Shown here piece after piece: positions 23,132 to 32,501 of a stretch of 64,000 bases of DNA; the stretch's first letter is position 1; every line of letters starts with the position of its first letter. Location: contig JALHMI010000007.1 in the NCBI GenBank assembly GCA_022844125.1, positions 256,896-320,895 of the forward strand, given 5' to 3'. Below the pieces are notes generated by a model, which had not been told where the DNA came from, did not search any database, and saw only the letters and a program-made list of their open reading frames with translations. Position numbers and translations under genes: made by a program. The DNA is from Pirellulales bacterium. GTDB taxonomy: Bacteria; Planctomycetota; Planctomycetia; Pirellulales; PALSA-1355.

Positions 23132-26086
23132 ATGAACGGAACGACGAACCGAAGCCTGCGAACGATCTGCTATCTGGGCGTGCTGGCATGTCTGTTGGGC
23201 ACGCTGTCTGGCTGCAGCCGGCAGTTGTTCAGGCTGCGCGCGGACAAGGAAGTCAAGTATCTCATCACGCAGAAGTCAAACGACCCGCGCTGGCAGTATC
23301 TCAACTACACGATCGGGATGGATCCGCGTTCGCGCTATTTCGATCCGACCGATCCGGACTGTCCGCCGATGCCGTACGACGATCCGGCATCGAACCGCTA
23401 CATGCATTGCGTGGCTGGACGCAAACAGTGGCCTTGCTGGGACATGAATGGGCACTGGTACTACCTGGAAAACCCGCGTTGGAAGGACCTGCTCACCCAG
23501 TACAACGAAGTGACCGAGGACGGGGCGATCAAGCTCACCATGAACGGCGCGGTGTGCCTAGCGCAGGTGCATTCGCCGCAGTATCGGCAGGAGATCGAAA
23601 CGATCTATTTGTCGGCACTTGACGTCAGTACGGAACGGTTCCGGTTCGACGTGCAGTTCTTCGGAAACTCCGACACAATCTTCGACCATCAAGGGCAACT
23701 GCGCAACCCGGGACTTGGCGAACAGAACACGCTCACCCAGGTTTCCGAGTTTAACGTGAACCGCGAGTTCTCGGCGGGTGGTGAACTCGTGGTAGGCATT
23801 GCGAACTCGATCGTCTGGCAGTTTGCCGGGCCGGACACCAACAACAGCAGCTCGCTCATCAATCTCGGCTTTATTCAACCGCTGCTGCGCAATGGCGGTC
23901 GTGCGTTCGTCATGGAACGCTTGACAATCGTCGAGCGTGCACTGCTTGCGAACCTGCGAGCGATGCAGTTTTACCGCCAAGGTTTCTATACCGAGGTCAC
24001 GATTGGCGCGAATGCCGGTTCAGGCCCGCAGCGCCAGGGTGGTTTCTTCGGCGGCACGGGCCTGACCGGGTTTAGCGGTCAAGGCGCCAGTGGCTTTGGC
24101 GGCGTCGGCGGCGGCACGTTCGGTATCCAAGGCGGTGGTGGTGGTGGCGGCGGCGGGGCCCAGGCCGGCGCCGGCTTCGTAGGCGGTGGCGCCGGCACGG
24201 TGGGCGGATTCGTCGGGCTGCTTCAGCAGAAACAACAGATCGCCAATCTGCAGCTCAACCTGAATTCGCTGCTCAGCACGCTCGGCCTCCTGGAAGCGAA
24301 TCTCGATGCGGGGTTGATTGATATCGTGCAGGTCGACCAGTTCCGCCAGAACATCGAGTCGACTCGCGCCACCCTGCTACAGGCCCAGGTCGGATACCAG
24401 AACAACCTGGATGCGTTCAAGGCCGGCACGCTTGGCTTGGCGCCGGATACCAAGATTGCGCTGGACGACACGATGCTCGGTCAGTTCCAGTTCCTGGATC
24501 CGGATACGGTCGGCGTCCAACGAATGATCGATGAGTTCGTGCGCATCGTCGGCGAGTTGCCCGAAGAACCGAACCAGGGGGATCTTCTGAAGGCCGGTGA
24601 GACCCTCGCGGAGCTTCGCACTCGACTGGCCGCGCAGTTTGAATCGGCCCGGAGCGACATGCAGAAGCTTGAAGCCGCGGTGCCCGAGCGCGAAAAGACC
24701 ATGAATGATTCGGAGCGGCGCGGTTTCGAGGACGAACGCCGCAAGCTCGAAGATAGCATGGCGGACGTCGAGAACCGCTTTGCCGACACCGAGGGCGCGC
24801 TGCAGAACGTCCAGGCTAGCCTCGCTTCAGGGGCGGGTGACCAGGTGATCGATGAAATCGTGGCGCTCGGTGTGGGCCTCTCCGGATTGACGCAGGAGCT
24901 GGCGCTGATCAAAGCCCGCGCTCGATTGGAAACGGTCACGATCCCAAGCGTCGAGCTGGACGGGGAGCGAGCGCTCAACATCGCCCGAGCGAACCGGCTC
25001 GACTGGATGAACAACCGGGCGAGCCTGGTAGATCAGTGGCGTTTGATCACGTTTAATGCGAACCTCCTTAAGGCGGGCCTCGACCTGACGTTCGATGGCG
25101 ACATTGGCACGGTAGGCAACAATGGCGTGGCATTCAACGGTCAGGACGGCAGCTTGCGCGTCGGCGTGGCTTTCGACGCGCCGTTCACTCGCCGCTTGCA
25201 GCGAAACGACTATCGCTCGGCCTTGATCTTCTATCAGCAGCAGCGGCGGGCACTGTACCAGTATCAGGATGGCGTCAATCTCTCACTGCGATCGATCCTC
25301 CGGCAGCTTGACCAGTTGGAAACGAACATGGAGATTCAGCGGCGGGCCGTGGTGATCGCCGTTCGCCGGGTGGATAAGACGCGGGAGGACCTGAATAAGC
25401 CGCCGGCACCGGTTCAGCCGGGAATGCCGGTCGAAGCACTTGGTCCCACGGTTGGTCAGAACCTGATCTTTGCCCTGAACGACCTGACAAATGCGCAGAA
25501 CAATCTGATGAGCGTGGTGTTGAATTACTATGAGACCCGGATGTTGCTGTATCGCAACCTGGGGATCATGGAGCTTGACGACTGCGGGATGTGGATCGAG
25601 CGGCCGATCGAGGACTCGGAAGCACTTACGGAGGCCGAATGTCCGCTGCCGCCGGGAGTTCCGGGCGAGTGGTTCGACGAAGCTGGCGTGGACCCGCGCG
25701 AAGCAGGTCCTGCCGACGGTGAGTCGGACGGCGGGCTGATCGAGGGTCGGACAGCCGAGGGCATGGCGCCGATTCGGCAGGTTCGGGCGAATGCGGCCCG
25801 AGGCCACTTTGCCGGGTTAATTCCGAGCACAGCCGTCCAGAGTGAAGTTTCTCGGACGGAGCCTGTCCAGCAAGGTCCCGCCGCGCGTCAGCCATCACCG
25901 GGAGTGCCGCTGCTGTGGACCGTTCGCCAGGCATCGCATGACGAGCCAGAAAACGACCAATCACCCATTGACGAGCGAGGTCTGTCGCCGCGTGGAACGC
26001 TCACTCCAACTGACGAACCCTCGCCGGAGTCCGCCTCAGGCGGAGTTCCGGGGGCCAGAATTGGGCCTGTACAACTGCGTCGCTAG
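23132..26086 (+). CDS. TolC-like outer membrane efflux lipoprotein
   Basis: A 984-residue protein, first of a four-gene export operon. The ATG at 23132 starts a lipoprotein signal peptide ending in the lipobox LSGCS. The body has TolC-type helical hairpin regions with long coiled coils (about residues 390-640) and the C-terminal repeat with LQLNQ-like helices (residues 640-830). At 984 residues it is about twice the usual TolC length. One reason is a glycine-rich, low-complexity insert at about residues 296-360; another is an acidic, proline-rich C-terminal tail after about residue 830. It is expected to form the outer-membrane channel for the adaptor and ABC components encoded downstream. 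Confidence 0.85.
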   Translation: MNGTTNRSLRTICYLGVLACLLGTLSGCSRQLFRLRADKEVKYLITQKSNDPRWQYLNYTIGMDPRSRYFDPTDPDCPPMPYDDPASNRYMHCVAGRKQWPCWDMNGHWYYLENPRWKDLLTQYNEVTEDGAIKLTMNGAVCLAQVHSPQYRQEIETIYLSALDVSTERFRFDVQFFGNSDTIFDHQGQLRNPGLGEQNTLTQVSEFNVNREFSAGGELVVGIANSIVWQFAGPDTNNSSSLINLGFIQPLLRNGGRAFVMERLTIVERALLANLRAMQFYRQGFYTEVTIGANAGSGPQRQGGFFGGTGLTGFSGQGASGFGGVGGGTFGIQGGGGGGGGGAQAGAGFVGGGAGTVGGFVGLLQQKQQIANLQLNLNSLLSTLGLLEANLDAGLIDIVQVDQFRQNIESTRATLLQAQVGYQNNLDAFKAGTLGLAPDTKIALDDTMLGQFQFLDPDTVGVQRMIDEFVRIVGELPEEPNQGDLLKAGETLAELRTRLAAQFESARSDMQKLEAAVPEREKTMNDSERRGFEDERRKLEDSMADVENRFADTEGALQNVQASLASGAGDQVIDEIVALGVGLSGLTQELALIKARARLETVTIPSVELDGERALNIARANRLDWMNNRASLVDQWRLITFNANLLKAGLDLTFDGDIGTVGNNGVAFNGQDGSLRVGVAFDAPFTRRLQRNDYRSALIFYQQQRRALYQYQDGVNLSLRSILRQLDQLETNMEIQRRAVVIAVRRVDKTREDLNKPPAPVQPGMPVEALGPTVGQNLIFALNDLTNAQNNLMSVVLNYYETRMLLYRNLGIMELDDCGMWIERPIEDSEALTEAECPLPPGVPGEWFDEAGVDPREAGPADGESDGGLIEGRTAEGMAPIRQVRANAARGHFAGLIPSTAVQSEVSRTEPVQQGPAARQPSPGVPLLWTVRQASHDEPENDQSPIDERGLSPRGTLTPTDEPSPESASGGVPGARIGPVQLRR
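24016..24213 (+). repeat. glycine-rich low-complexity coding insert
   Basis: This in-frame GGC/GGT-rich stretch in the TolC-like gene encodes alternating Gly, Ala, Phe and Thr, including nine consecutive glycines (codons near 24131-24160). It lies between two helical segments and does not break the frame. Such runs are prone to slippage and length variation. Confidence 0.78.
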
Positions 26087-26269
26087 AGCCTGCGGGCAGG
26101 TGGAAACTCGGCGTAAGTCGAGAAGCTGGCTTGAATTCGATCCTGCAAGCAGCGACAATGATGGGGCGGCGCAATCCCTCGCGCCGAGCGTCTCCCACCT
26201 GACGACTTCCCGCCCCGACCGCGTCCGCCGACAAACGGACCGGCAAGGCCCCAAACCCGAGGCTCGACG

Positions 26270-27991
26270 ATGAGCACTACCACCCGGGAAGATCAGCAGC
26301 ATTCCTCGAAGTTTGCTGCGATCGTGCAAAGCGTGGCGAATGGAAATAGCTCCCCGCCCCCGCCGCCCAAGCGCCGGAAGTTGCGCATTCCCCGTTGGAT
26401 GTGGGTGGGAAGTCTCGCTGCGGTGGCCGCGGTGGTGGCCTTCATGACGCTGGGAACCAGTCTGCTGTCGAGTTCCACGCCGACCGGCCGGGTGCTGACA
26501 GAACGTGCTCGGCGGATGGACATGGTTGTCTCGATTGCCGAGGATGGCACGCTGCAAAGTTCGCACAACGTGGACATCAAGTGCGAAGTGCAAGGGGGCA
26601 GCACGATTCTGTGGATCATTCCAGACGGCACTGAGGTCCGCAAGGGCGAGGAATTGGTGCGGCTCGATACGGCTGCGATTCAAGAGAAGATCGACCTGCA
26701 GCGGATCGCCTACGAAAAGGCGAAAGCGATCAAGATCGAGGCCGAAAAGACCTATGAGTCGGCGAAGATCTCCGTGCAGGAATACATCGAAGGCATGTTC
26801 GTCCAGAACTTGCAGACATTGCAAGTCGCGGCCACGGTGGCCAAAGAGAACCTGGAAAGCGCGCGAAACTCTTTGCTGTTCACGAACCGGATGCATCGCA
26901 AGGGATATGTGACCACCCTGCAGCGCGACGCCCAGGCGTTCGCCGTGCAGCGGGCCCAGCTCGACTTGGACGTGGCCGAGAAGGCCATCGAAGTGCTGGA
27001 GAAATTCACCAAGCCCAAGACCGTCGTAGGCCTGGAAAGCGTGCGCGACGCGGCGGAAGCCAAGATGGCTTCGGAAGAAGCCGCCTTCAAACTCGAGGAG
27101 GATCGGCTCAAGCGATTGGAAGTTGAGCTCGAAAAGTGCGTCATCAAGGCCCCGGCCGACGGCATGGTGGTATACGCCAATCAGAGCGAGGGCCGCCGCA
27201 ATTCAGAATCGACGGGCATCGAAGAAGGCGCGCTGGTTCGCGAACGACAGACGCTCATTCAGCTTCCCGATCTGAACCATATGCAGGTCAAGTGCACCGT
27301 CCACGAATCCAAGGTCGACAGCCTGCAACGCGGACTGCGGGCCCGCATCAAGGTGCAAGACCGCGAGTTCCAAGGCATCGTCATCGCGGTCGCCAACCAG
27401 CCGGAGCCCAGCCAATGGTTCTCGGGCAATGTCAAGGAATATGCCTGCCTGGTTGCCATTGAAAGCGACCCCGCGGGTCTGCGTCCCGGACTTACTTCGG
27501 CGGTGGAAATTCTGGTGGCAAATCTCAGCAACGTGCTAAGCGTGCCCGTGCAGTCGGTGGTCGAGAAGAAGGGGCAGTACCTGTGCTGGGTCAGCGGTCC
27601 CTCGGGTATCGAAAAGCGCGAAGTGCAGTTGGGCATGAGCAACAACACGCGGATCGAGATCAAGCAGGGCATCAGCGACGGTGAACTGGTGCTGCTGAAC
27701 CCTCGGCTCTCGATTGCCGAAGCGAAAGAGGATGACCACTCGGAAGACGAGTACAACGTCAAGGATCGCTTTGGCGGAGACTCCCCGGCGAAACTTCCCC
27801 CGGTTGGTCCGGATCGTTCGAATCCGGGCGGCAAAGGCAAACGAGGCCCCCGAGGCGGCGAAGGTGGTGAGGGCGGCGCACCTCGCGGCGAGGGTGGTGC
27901 AGTTGGGGGCGAACGCGCTCCCGGCGGAGACCGGCCCTCTGGCGGTCCTCCTCGTGGTGGTGACGGTGGCGGAACTGCCACGGCGACGTAA
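26270..27991 (+). CDS. HlyD/MacA-family periplasmic adaptor subunit
   Basis: A 573-residue membrane-fusion protein. A cytoplasmic N-terminus of about 40 residues precedes one membrane helix (about 42-65). Then come a lipoyl-like half-motif (DGTLQSSHNVDIKCEVQGGSTILWI), a long alpha-hairpin (residues 125-285), the second lipoyl half (VIKAPADGMVVY), the beta-barrel domain and the membrane-proximal domain (LSVPVQSVVEKKGQYLCWV). It bridges the inner-membrane transporter and the TolC-like channel. After about residue 490 there is an unusual charged tail that turns into a Gly/Arg/Pro-rich low-complexity segment. It lies 183 bases after the TolC-like gene and 75 bases before the permease. Confidence 0.9.
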   Translation: MSTTTREDQQHSSKFAAIVQSVANGNSSPPPPPKRRKLRIPRWMWVGSLAAVAAVVAFMTLGTSLLSSSTPTGRVLTERARRMDMVVSIAEDGTLQSSHNVDIKCEVQGGSTILWIIPDGTEVRKGEELVRLDTAAIQEKIDLQRIAYEKAKAIKIEAEKTYESAKISVQEYIEGMFVQNLQTLQVAATVAKENLESARNSLLFTNRMHRKGYVTTLQRDAQAFAVQRAQLDLDVAEKAIEVLEKFTKPKTVVGLESVRDAAEAKMASEEAAFKLEEDRLKRLEVELEKCVIKAPADGMVVYANQSEGRRNSESTGIEEGALVRERQTLIQLPDLNHMQVKCTVHESKVDSLQRGLRARIKVQDREFQGIVIAVANQPEPSQWFSGNVKEYACLVAIESDPAGLRPGLTSAVEILVANLSNVLSVPVQSVVEKKGQYLCWVSGPSGIEKREVQLGMSNNTRIEIKQGISDGELVLLNPRLSIAEAKEDDHSEDEYNVKDRFGGDSPAKLPPVGPDRSNPGGKGKRGPRGGEGGEGGAPRGEGGAVGGERAPGGDRPSGGPPRGGDGGGTATAT

Positions 27992-28066
27992 AGCGCAACT
28001 GCACCCCTGGCTGTACCTCTCACTGGCACAATTCGCAGTCCTGCAACTGCGCTCACGGGTTCCAAG

Positions 28067-29380
28067 ATGTGGCAAATACTAAGCGTCGGTCTGAAGAGCT
28101 TGCTGCTGCATAAGCTCCGTTCGGCGCTCGCCATTCTGGGCATCCTCATCGGCGTGACCGCGGTCATCTGGCTGGTGGCGATGGGGGAAGGTGTGAGCTA
28201 CCAGGCCCAGCAACAGATCAAGGACCTGGGCGCGAACAACATCATTATTCGCAGCACGAAGCCCCCGGCCGAGGCCCTCCGCGGCGGTGGGTTCATCATC
28301 GCCTACGGACTGCTGCGGGCGGACTTCGAACGTATCGTGACGAACGTGCCGACGCTGTCTCAGGCCGTGCCGATGCGCGAGATTACGCGCGAGGCGCGGT
28401 ACCTGGACAATGTGACCGACGTTCGCCTGGTCGGCTGCACCTCAAAGTACCTGGAGATGAACAACCTGCGACTTGCGCGGGGACGTTTTATCAGCGACAA
28501 GGATCTGGAATCAGCCGAGAACGTGTGCATCATCGGAGCCGACACGGCGCGAATCCTGTTTCCGTACCAGGATCCGATTGGCCAGTTCCTGCAGGTTGAA
28601 GACGCGTTTTACGTCGTCGTCGGACAGACCGAGTCGAAGACCCCTTCGGCGGGCATCGGCGGCAGCATGTCGGCCCAGGACTTTAATCTCGACGTTTACA
28701 TTCCGCTGGCGACACTCCGGGCGCGCATTGGCGACATGGTCGTGACTTCACGAGCTGGCAGCCGCGAGGGCGAGCAAGTCGAGTTGAGCCAGATTACGGT
28801 CACCGTGCGCGACCTGGAACAAGTCGACGAGACGGCGGACATCATTCGTGCCCTGCTCGGCAGGTTCCATCCGGTTCAGGACTATGCGATCGTGGTTCCC
28901 AAGGAACTTTTGCAGCAGGCCCAGGTGCTGCAAATGATGTTCAACTTGCTGTTAGTGCTGATCGCGGGCATCGCGCTGTTGGTCGGCGGTATCGGGATCA
29001 TGAATATCATGCTGGCCACGGTGACGGAGCGAACTCGCGAGATCGGCATCCGGCGCGCGCTCGGCGCCAAGCAACGGGATATCGTCTCGCAGTTCTTAAG
29101 CGAGACCATCGTGCTTTCTGCCACGGGCGGACTGCTCGGCGTGTTCATTGGCTTTTTGTGCCGACCGGCAATCGTGGGCACCCGATCCCTGGTAGGAAGT
29201 CTGTTTCCGGACGTGATCTCGTCGCTGCCGCCGAACATTCAGCAGCTCGAGCCGCGTCTGGCCTGGTGGTCGATCATCGCGGCATTTTTGATCTCGGTCG
29301 GCGTAGGCGTGCTATTCGGGTTGTATCCGGCCCAACGTGCGGCCCGGATGGACCCGATCGAAGCATTGCGGCACGAATGA
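28067..29380 (+). CDS. MacB-like ABC transporter permease
   Basis: A 437-residue permease with the MacB layout: an N-terminal membrane helix (about 20-42), a large periplasmic domain (MacB_PCD, residues 45-270) and three C-terminal helices of the FtsX domain (about 285-310, 335-360 and 400-425). The segment ATVTERTREIGIRRALGAKQRDI is the characteristic coupling region of MacB/LolC-type permeases, and ARMDPIEALRHE is the usual C-terminus. MacB proteins couple ATP hydrolysis in the cytoplasm to movement in the periplasm (mechanotransmission) rather than transport across the inner membrane. The ATPase is a separate gene downstream, unlike the fused E. coli MacB. Confidence 0.93.
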   Translation: MWQILSVGLKSLLLHKLRSALAILGILIGVTAVIWLVAMGEGVSYQAQQQIKDLGANNIIIRSTKPPAEALRGGGFIIAYGLLRADFERIVTNVPTLSQAVPMREITREARYLDNVTDVRLVGCTSKYLEMNNLRLARGRFISDKDLESAENVCIIGADTARILFPYQDPIGQFLQVEDAFYVVVGQTESKTPSAGIGGSMSAQDFNLDVYIPLATLRARIGDMVVTSRAGSREGEQVELSQITVTVRDLEQVDETADIIRALLGRFHPVQDYAIVVPKELLQQAQVLQMMFNLLLVLIAGIALLVGGIGIMNIMLATVTERTREIGIRRALGAKQRDIVSQFLSETIVLSATGGLLGVFIGFLCRPAIVGTRSLVGSLFPDVISSLPPNIQQLEPRLAWWSIIAAFLISVGVGVLFGLYPAQRAARMDPIEALRHE

Positions 29381-29441
29381 GATTACACTGGTAGCAGCAG
29401 CTTGTGCCGTATGCCGATGGGCGTGTAAGAGGCGATCTAGC

Positions 29442-30149
29442 GTGGCCGAAATCAAGATGGCAGCCCAGGTGATCGACGTCCACAAGGACTATGTCCTGAA
29501 GGGCGGAATTACCGTGCGCGCTTTGCGCGGGGTGTCCATCGACTTTCCCGAAGGGGACTTCGTGGCCATCATGGGCACGTCGGGTTCGGGTAAGAGTACG
29601 CTGCTCAACTTGCTCGGCTGCCTGGACCGTTGCAGCAGCGGCAAATACATCCTGGCCGGGCAGGACGTCTCACAGCTCAGCGACGATGAACTTTCCGAGA
29701 TTCGCTGCCGATACCTGGGCTTCATCTTCCAATCGTACAACCTGATTGCGCAGCTCACGGTGGTCGAGAACATCGAGCTGCCGCTGTACTATCAGGGAAA
29801 CACTTCAAAAGAAGCCAAAGAGCACTGCCTGGCACTCGCCGAGATGGTGGGGCTCAAGGAGCGGCTCGACCACCGACCATTCCAGCTCTCCGGCGGGCAG
29901 CAGCAGCGTGTGGCCATCGCCAGGGCCCTGGTGAACAACCCGCGCGTGATCCTGGCGGACGAACCGACCGGTAACCTCGACTCGGCGACTGGCGAGGAGA
30001 TTATGCAACTGCTGGAAGCACTGAACGCCGCCGGCAAGACGATCATCATGGTCACGCACGAACCGGACATCGCGGCCCGGGCGCACCGCACGTTGCGAAT
30101 GCGCGACGGCAAGCTCGAACAGCACACACCGACGGGCGCGTTGGCGTAG
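29442..30149 (+). CDS. MacB/LolD-type ABC transporter ATPase
   Basis: A 235-residue ABC ATPase with Walker [11 protein letters not shown]-loop IFQSYNL, signature [15 protein letters not shown], Walker [13 protein letters not shown] and the switch histidine in VTHEPDIA. It powers the permease encoded immediately upstream. The GTG at 29442 is preferred because AAGAGG lies about 10 bases upstream, although an ATG at 29457 is also possible. Last gene of the plus-strand export operon, it converges with the sialidase-like gene 8 bases away. The substrate could be a lipid, peptide or drug. Confidence 0.94.
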   Translation: MAEIKMAAQVIDVHKDYVLKGGITVRALRGVSIDFPEGDFVAIMGTSGSGKSTLLNLLGCLDRCSSGKYILAGQDVSQLSDDELSEIRCRYLGFIFQSYNLIAQLTVVENIELPLYYQGNTSKEAKEHCLALAEMVGLKERLDHRPFQLSGGQQQRVAIARALVNNPRVILADEPTGNLDSATGEEIMQLLEALNAAGKTIIMVTHEPDIAARAHRTLRMRDGKLEQHTPTGALA

Positions 30150-30157
30150 CAGCTGGC

Positions 30158-31213
30158 TTACTGCGGCCAGACGCCGCCTTCGATCGGTTCGAGCGTGAGC
30201 TTGGCCGGATCGATTTCAACGTGCTTGATTTTCTCGCGCTTCCAGGTGTAAGTGATGTGCGCGTGACCGTCGGGCGTGCAGATCACCGCGGGATAGGAGT
30301 ACTCGCCAGGCTCGGTTTCGAGCTTGAGGGCGGCTTGCCAATGCTTGCCGTCCTCAGAAATGGCGAGGTTCAGCGGCGAGCGGCCGCGCGACGTGTGGTT
30401 GTAAATCAGGATAAAGCGGCCGTCTTTCAGGTTGGCCCCATCGAGGCCGCTGTTGTTATTCGGCAGCTCGGTGGCGGCGAGATTCGTCCAACTCTTGCCG
30501 TTGTCGTCGGACCAGGATTCGACAATCTTTCGCTGCTGACAGCGGAACAGCATCTGCAGCTTGCCCGCGGGATGGACGAGGATCGTGGGCTGAATCGTGC
30601 CGAAGGTCTTGGCGTCTTCGAGTGATTTCGTCTTGGTCCACGTCTTGCCACCGTCGGAAGTGAACTCCACGTGCGAGCGCCAGAGGTCGTGCTCCGTGCT
30701 CGAGGGACACATGAGCACATCCTTGGACAGGATCGGCTTGTTCTTGATCGGTCCGAGAATTCCCTCGGGCAGCCGCTCGGGCTTCGACCAAGTTCGGCCC
30801 GCGTCGTCGGAACGAATCAGCATGCCCCACCAGTCGCGTGGCGTCGGACCGACTTTGTAAAACAGCAGCAGTTGGCCACCGGGCATCTGGAACAGGACGG
30901 GGTTCCAGCTTGGGTAGCGCTTTGCCGCGGACTGGACGCCGTTGGCCACTTCGACGGGCGCACTCCACTTCTCGCCGTCGTGGCGGGAGACCCAGATGCC
31001 GACGTCGGGCTCGCCTTCGTCGGTTCCACCAAACCAAGCGGCGACGAGGCCATCGGGCGTCTGCTCGATGGTCGAGGCGTGGCACGAGGGAAACGACGCT
31101 TTCTCGTAGATGAACTCGTCGGCGAGCACCGCAGGCGATTTCTCGGCGGCGGCGAGCGTGTTGGTAGGCAGGGTTACGGCGAGCAGAACGAAAAATGCAA
31201 AGCTGCGGAACAT
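30158..31213 (-). CDS. secreted sialidase-like (BNR/Asp-box) beta-propeller protein
   Basis: A 351-residue exported protein. Signal peptide at residues 1-22 (MFRSFAFFVLLAVTLPTNTLA). Several Asp-box repeats of the S-x-D-x-G-x-[TS]-W type are visible: SDDAGRTWSK, TSDGGKTWTK and SDDNGKSWTN. They form a six-bladed propeller as in sialidases and BNR glycosidases. The N-terminal FPSCHASTIEQTPDGLVAAWFGG segment is typical of the exo-alpha-sialidase-like family in planctomycetes. The classical RIP arginine motif is not evident, so true sialidase activity is uncertain. The ATG at 31213 follows TTTGAGG. Last gene of a four-gene minus-strand set. Confidence 0.82.
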   Translation of the reverse strand: MFRSFAFFVLLAVTLPTNTLAAAEKSPAVLADEFIYEKASFPSCHASTIEQTPDGLVAAWFGGTDEGEPDVGIWVSRHDGEKWSAPVEVANGVQSAAKRYPSWNPVLFQMPGGQLLLFYKVGPTPRDWWGMLIRSDDAGRTWSKPERLPEGILGPIKNKPILSKDVLMCPSSTEHDLWRSHVEFTSDGGKTWTKTKSLEDAKTFGTIQPTILVHPAGKLQMLFRCQQRKIVESWSDDNGKSWTNLAATELPNNNSGLDGANLKDGRFILIYNHTSRGRSPLNLAISEDGKHWQAALKLETEPGEYSYPAVICTPDGHAHITYTWKREKIKHVEIDPAKLTLEPIEGGVWPQ

Positions 31214-31290
31214 GCTGTGCGACCTCAAACGAGCGTGAATGGCAGGCGGAATTGGAGGTTATTAGAACCAGCCCCGCGGCGCGCGGCAAG

Positions 31291-31473
31291 CTATTCGTGC
31301 TCGCTTTCCACGCGCGCATCGCCATCGTCGTCGAGTTCGACGTGGATCACGTTGGGATGGCAGCAGACGGGGCAATCCTCGACGAACTCCTGCACGCCGC
31401 CTGCGGAGAAGTCGAGCGGAATCACGATCTCCTCGCCGCAGGAGTCGCAGACGTAACTGATCTCATCGCGCAT
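31291..31473 (-). CDS. CPXCG motif-containing cysteine-rich protein
   Basis: A 60-residue protein with two cysteine pairs, CDSC (residues 9-12) and CPVCC (residues 34-38), and an acidic C-terminus. The spacing and the EDCPVCCHPNVIHVEL segment match the small CPXCG family, thought to bind zinc in a rubredoxin-like knuckle. The G of the name is replaced by C here, as I recall for many members. It lies 29 bases downstream of the TIM-barrel gene on the same strand and 77 bases before the sialidase-like gene. Function unknown, probably cytoplasmic. Confidence 0.85.
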   Translation of the reverse strand: MRDEISYVCDSCGEEIVIPLDFSAGGVQEFVEDCPVCCHPNVIHVELDDDGDARVESEHE

Positions 31474-31502
31474 GGGTCTTCCCTGCCCTTTTCTCTAATC
31501 GA

Positions 31503-32453
31503 CTAACTCAAGGCCTTGAGGACGGCTTCGCGGGTTTTCTCGAAACCGGCCCGGGCGATGTACAGCGCATCCTGATTCCAATATTCGCGGTTGAACACCT
31601 CGAGCGAGAGCATGCCGCGAAAGCCGATGTCGCGCAGCGTGCGGAATAGCAGGTCGAGCGGAGCGACGCCATCGCCCGGAAAAACGCGGTGGGCGTCGGT
31701 GATCTCGTCGCGCGGCGGTTCGCCGGGATAGTCGTTGATGTGGAACACGAACATCGCGGCGCCGTTCAGCAGCCGCAGGTTTTCGTAGGGTGTGCCGCCT
31801 TTGTAGAGATGGTACGAGTCGGCCAGAATGCAGGCGTCCGGATGGTCGGCCCCAATCGCCACATAGCTGACTTCGCTGAGCTTGCTCAAGAGCGGCGAGA
31901 AGCCCCACAACTCGAGCATCGGCACGACACCGGCCTGCTGGCCAACGTCGAGCAGTGCCCGATAGCGGTTGGCCATCGTCGGCAGATCGGGACGATCTTC
32001 ATCGCCGATGCCGGAAGCCGGCGCCGCGATTCGCTTACCGCCAATCTGGGCGGTGATATCCATCACGCGCTTGGCGTCTTCAAGACCGGCGGCGCGCTTG
32101 GTGTCGTCGTTCACGACCCAGGGTGAAAAGCCGATGACGCTTGCGACCGAAAGGCCCAGGTCCGCGATTCGTTTGCGGAGGTCGGCGAGCGACCCGCCGG
32201 TCTTGGTGTACTCATCGAGCTCGGCCACCCAGGGTTCGACACCTTTGAAGCCGGCTCGGGCGGCGATCTCGAGCTCTTCGACCAGCGAGAGCTTCTGGCC
32301 GCGGATCGTACTGGTGTTGAAGCAGTAGCCGAACGGTTCGCGTGGAGCGGGTTCGGCTGCAGCGGCCGTGGCGGATTGGCTCAGCAGGGTTCCGGCGGCT
32401 GCGGCGGTGAGCGATTGGCTGAGCATCTGGCGGCGGGTCGTTGGTTCGGGCAT
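31503..32453 (-). CDS. Tat-exported sugar phosphate isomerase/epimerase-like TIM-barrel protein
   Basis: A 316-residue AP-endonuclease-2/xylose isomerase-like TIM barrel. The N-terminus carries a twin-arginine leader (TTRRQMLSQSLTAAAAGTLL), so it is probably exported. Candidate metal ligands are the Glu of MLELWG, the Asp of ILADSYHL, the His of FHINDYPG and the Glu of LSLEVFN, all at the ends of barrel strands as expected. The family isomerises or epimerises sugars; the actual substrate is unknown. In planctomycetes many paralogues accompany secreted carbohydrate-processing genes, consistent with the sialidase-like neighbour. Confidence 0.88.
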   Translation of the reverse strand: MPEPTTRRQMLSQSLTAAAAGTLLSQSATAAAAEPAPREPFGYCFNTSTIRGQKLSLVEELEIAARAGFKGVEPWVAELDEYTKTGGSLADLRKRIADLGLSVASVIGFSPWVVNDDTKRAAGLEDAKRVMDITAQIGGKRIAAPASGIGDEDRPDLPTMANRYRALLDVGQQAGVVPMLELWGFSPLLSKLSEVSYVAIGADHPDACILADSYHLYKGGTPYENLRLLNGAAMFVFHINDYPGEPPRDEITDAHRVFPGDGVAPLDLLFRTLRDIGFRGMLSLEVFNREYWNQDALYIARAGFEKTREAVLKALS

Positions 32454-32501
32454 GGATCCAGCGTGGCGGGGTCGGCTTGGGTAGGTCCGGTTTCGATGCG
32501 A

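Noticed and set aside
28067-30149. Frameshifted MacB split into two genes
   Set aside because: Permease and ATPase each have complete domains, and the ATPase has its own ribosome binding site. Separate genes are a normal arrangement.
30158-31213. True sialidase (neuraminidase)
   Set aside because: Asp-boxes are present but the RIP arginine motif and sialic acid catabolic neighbours are not seen, so only sialidase-like is claimed.
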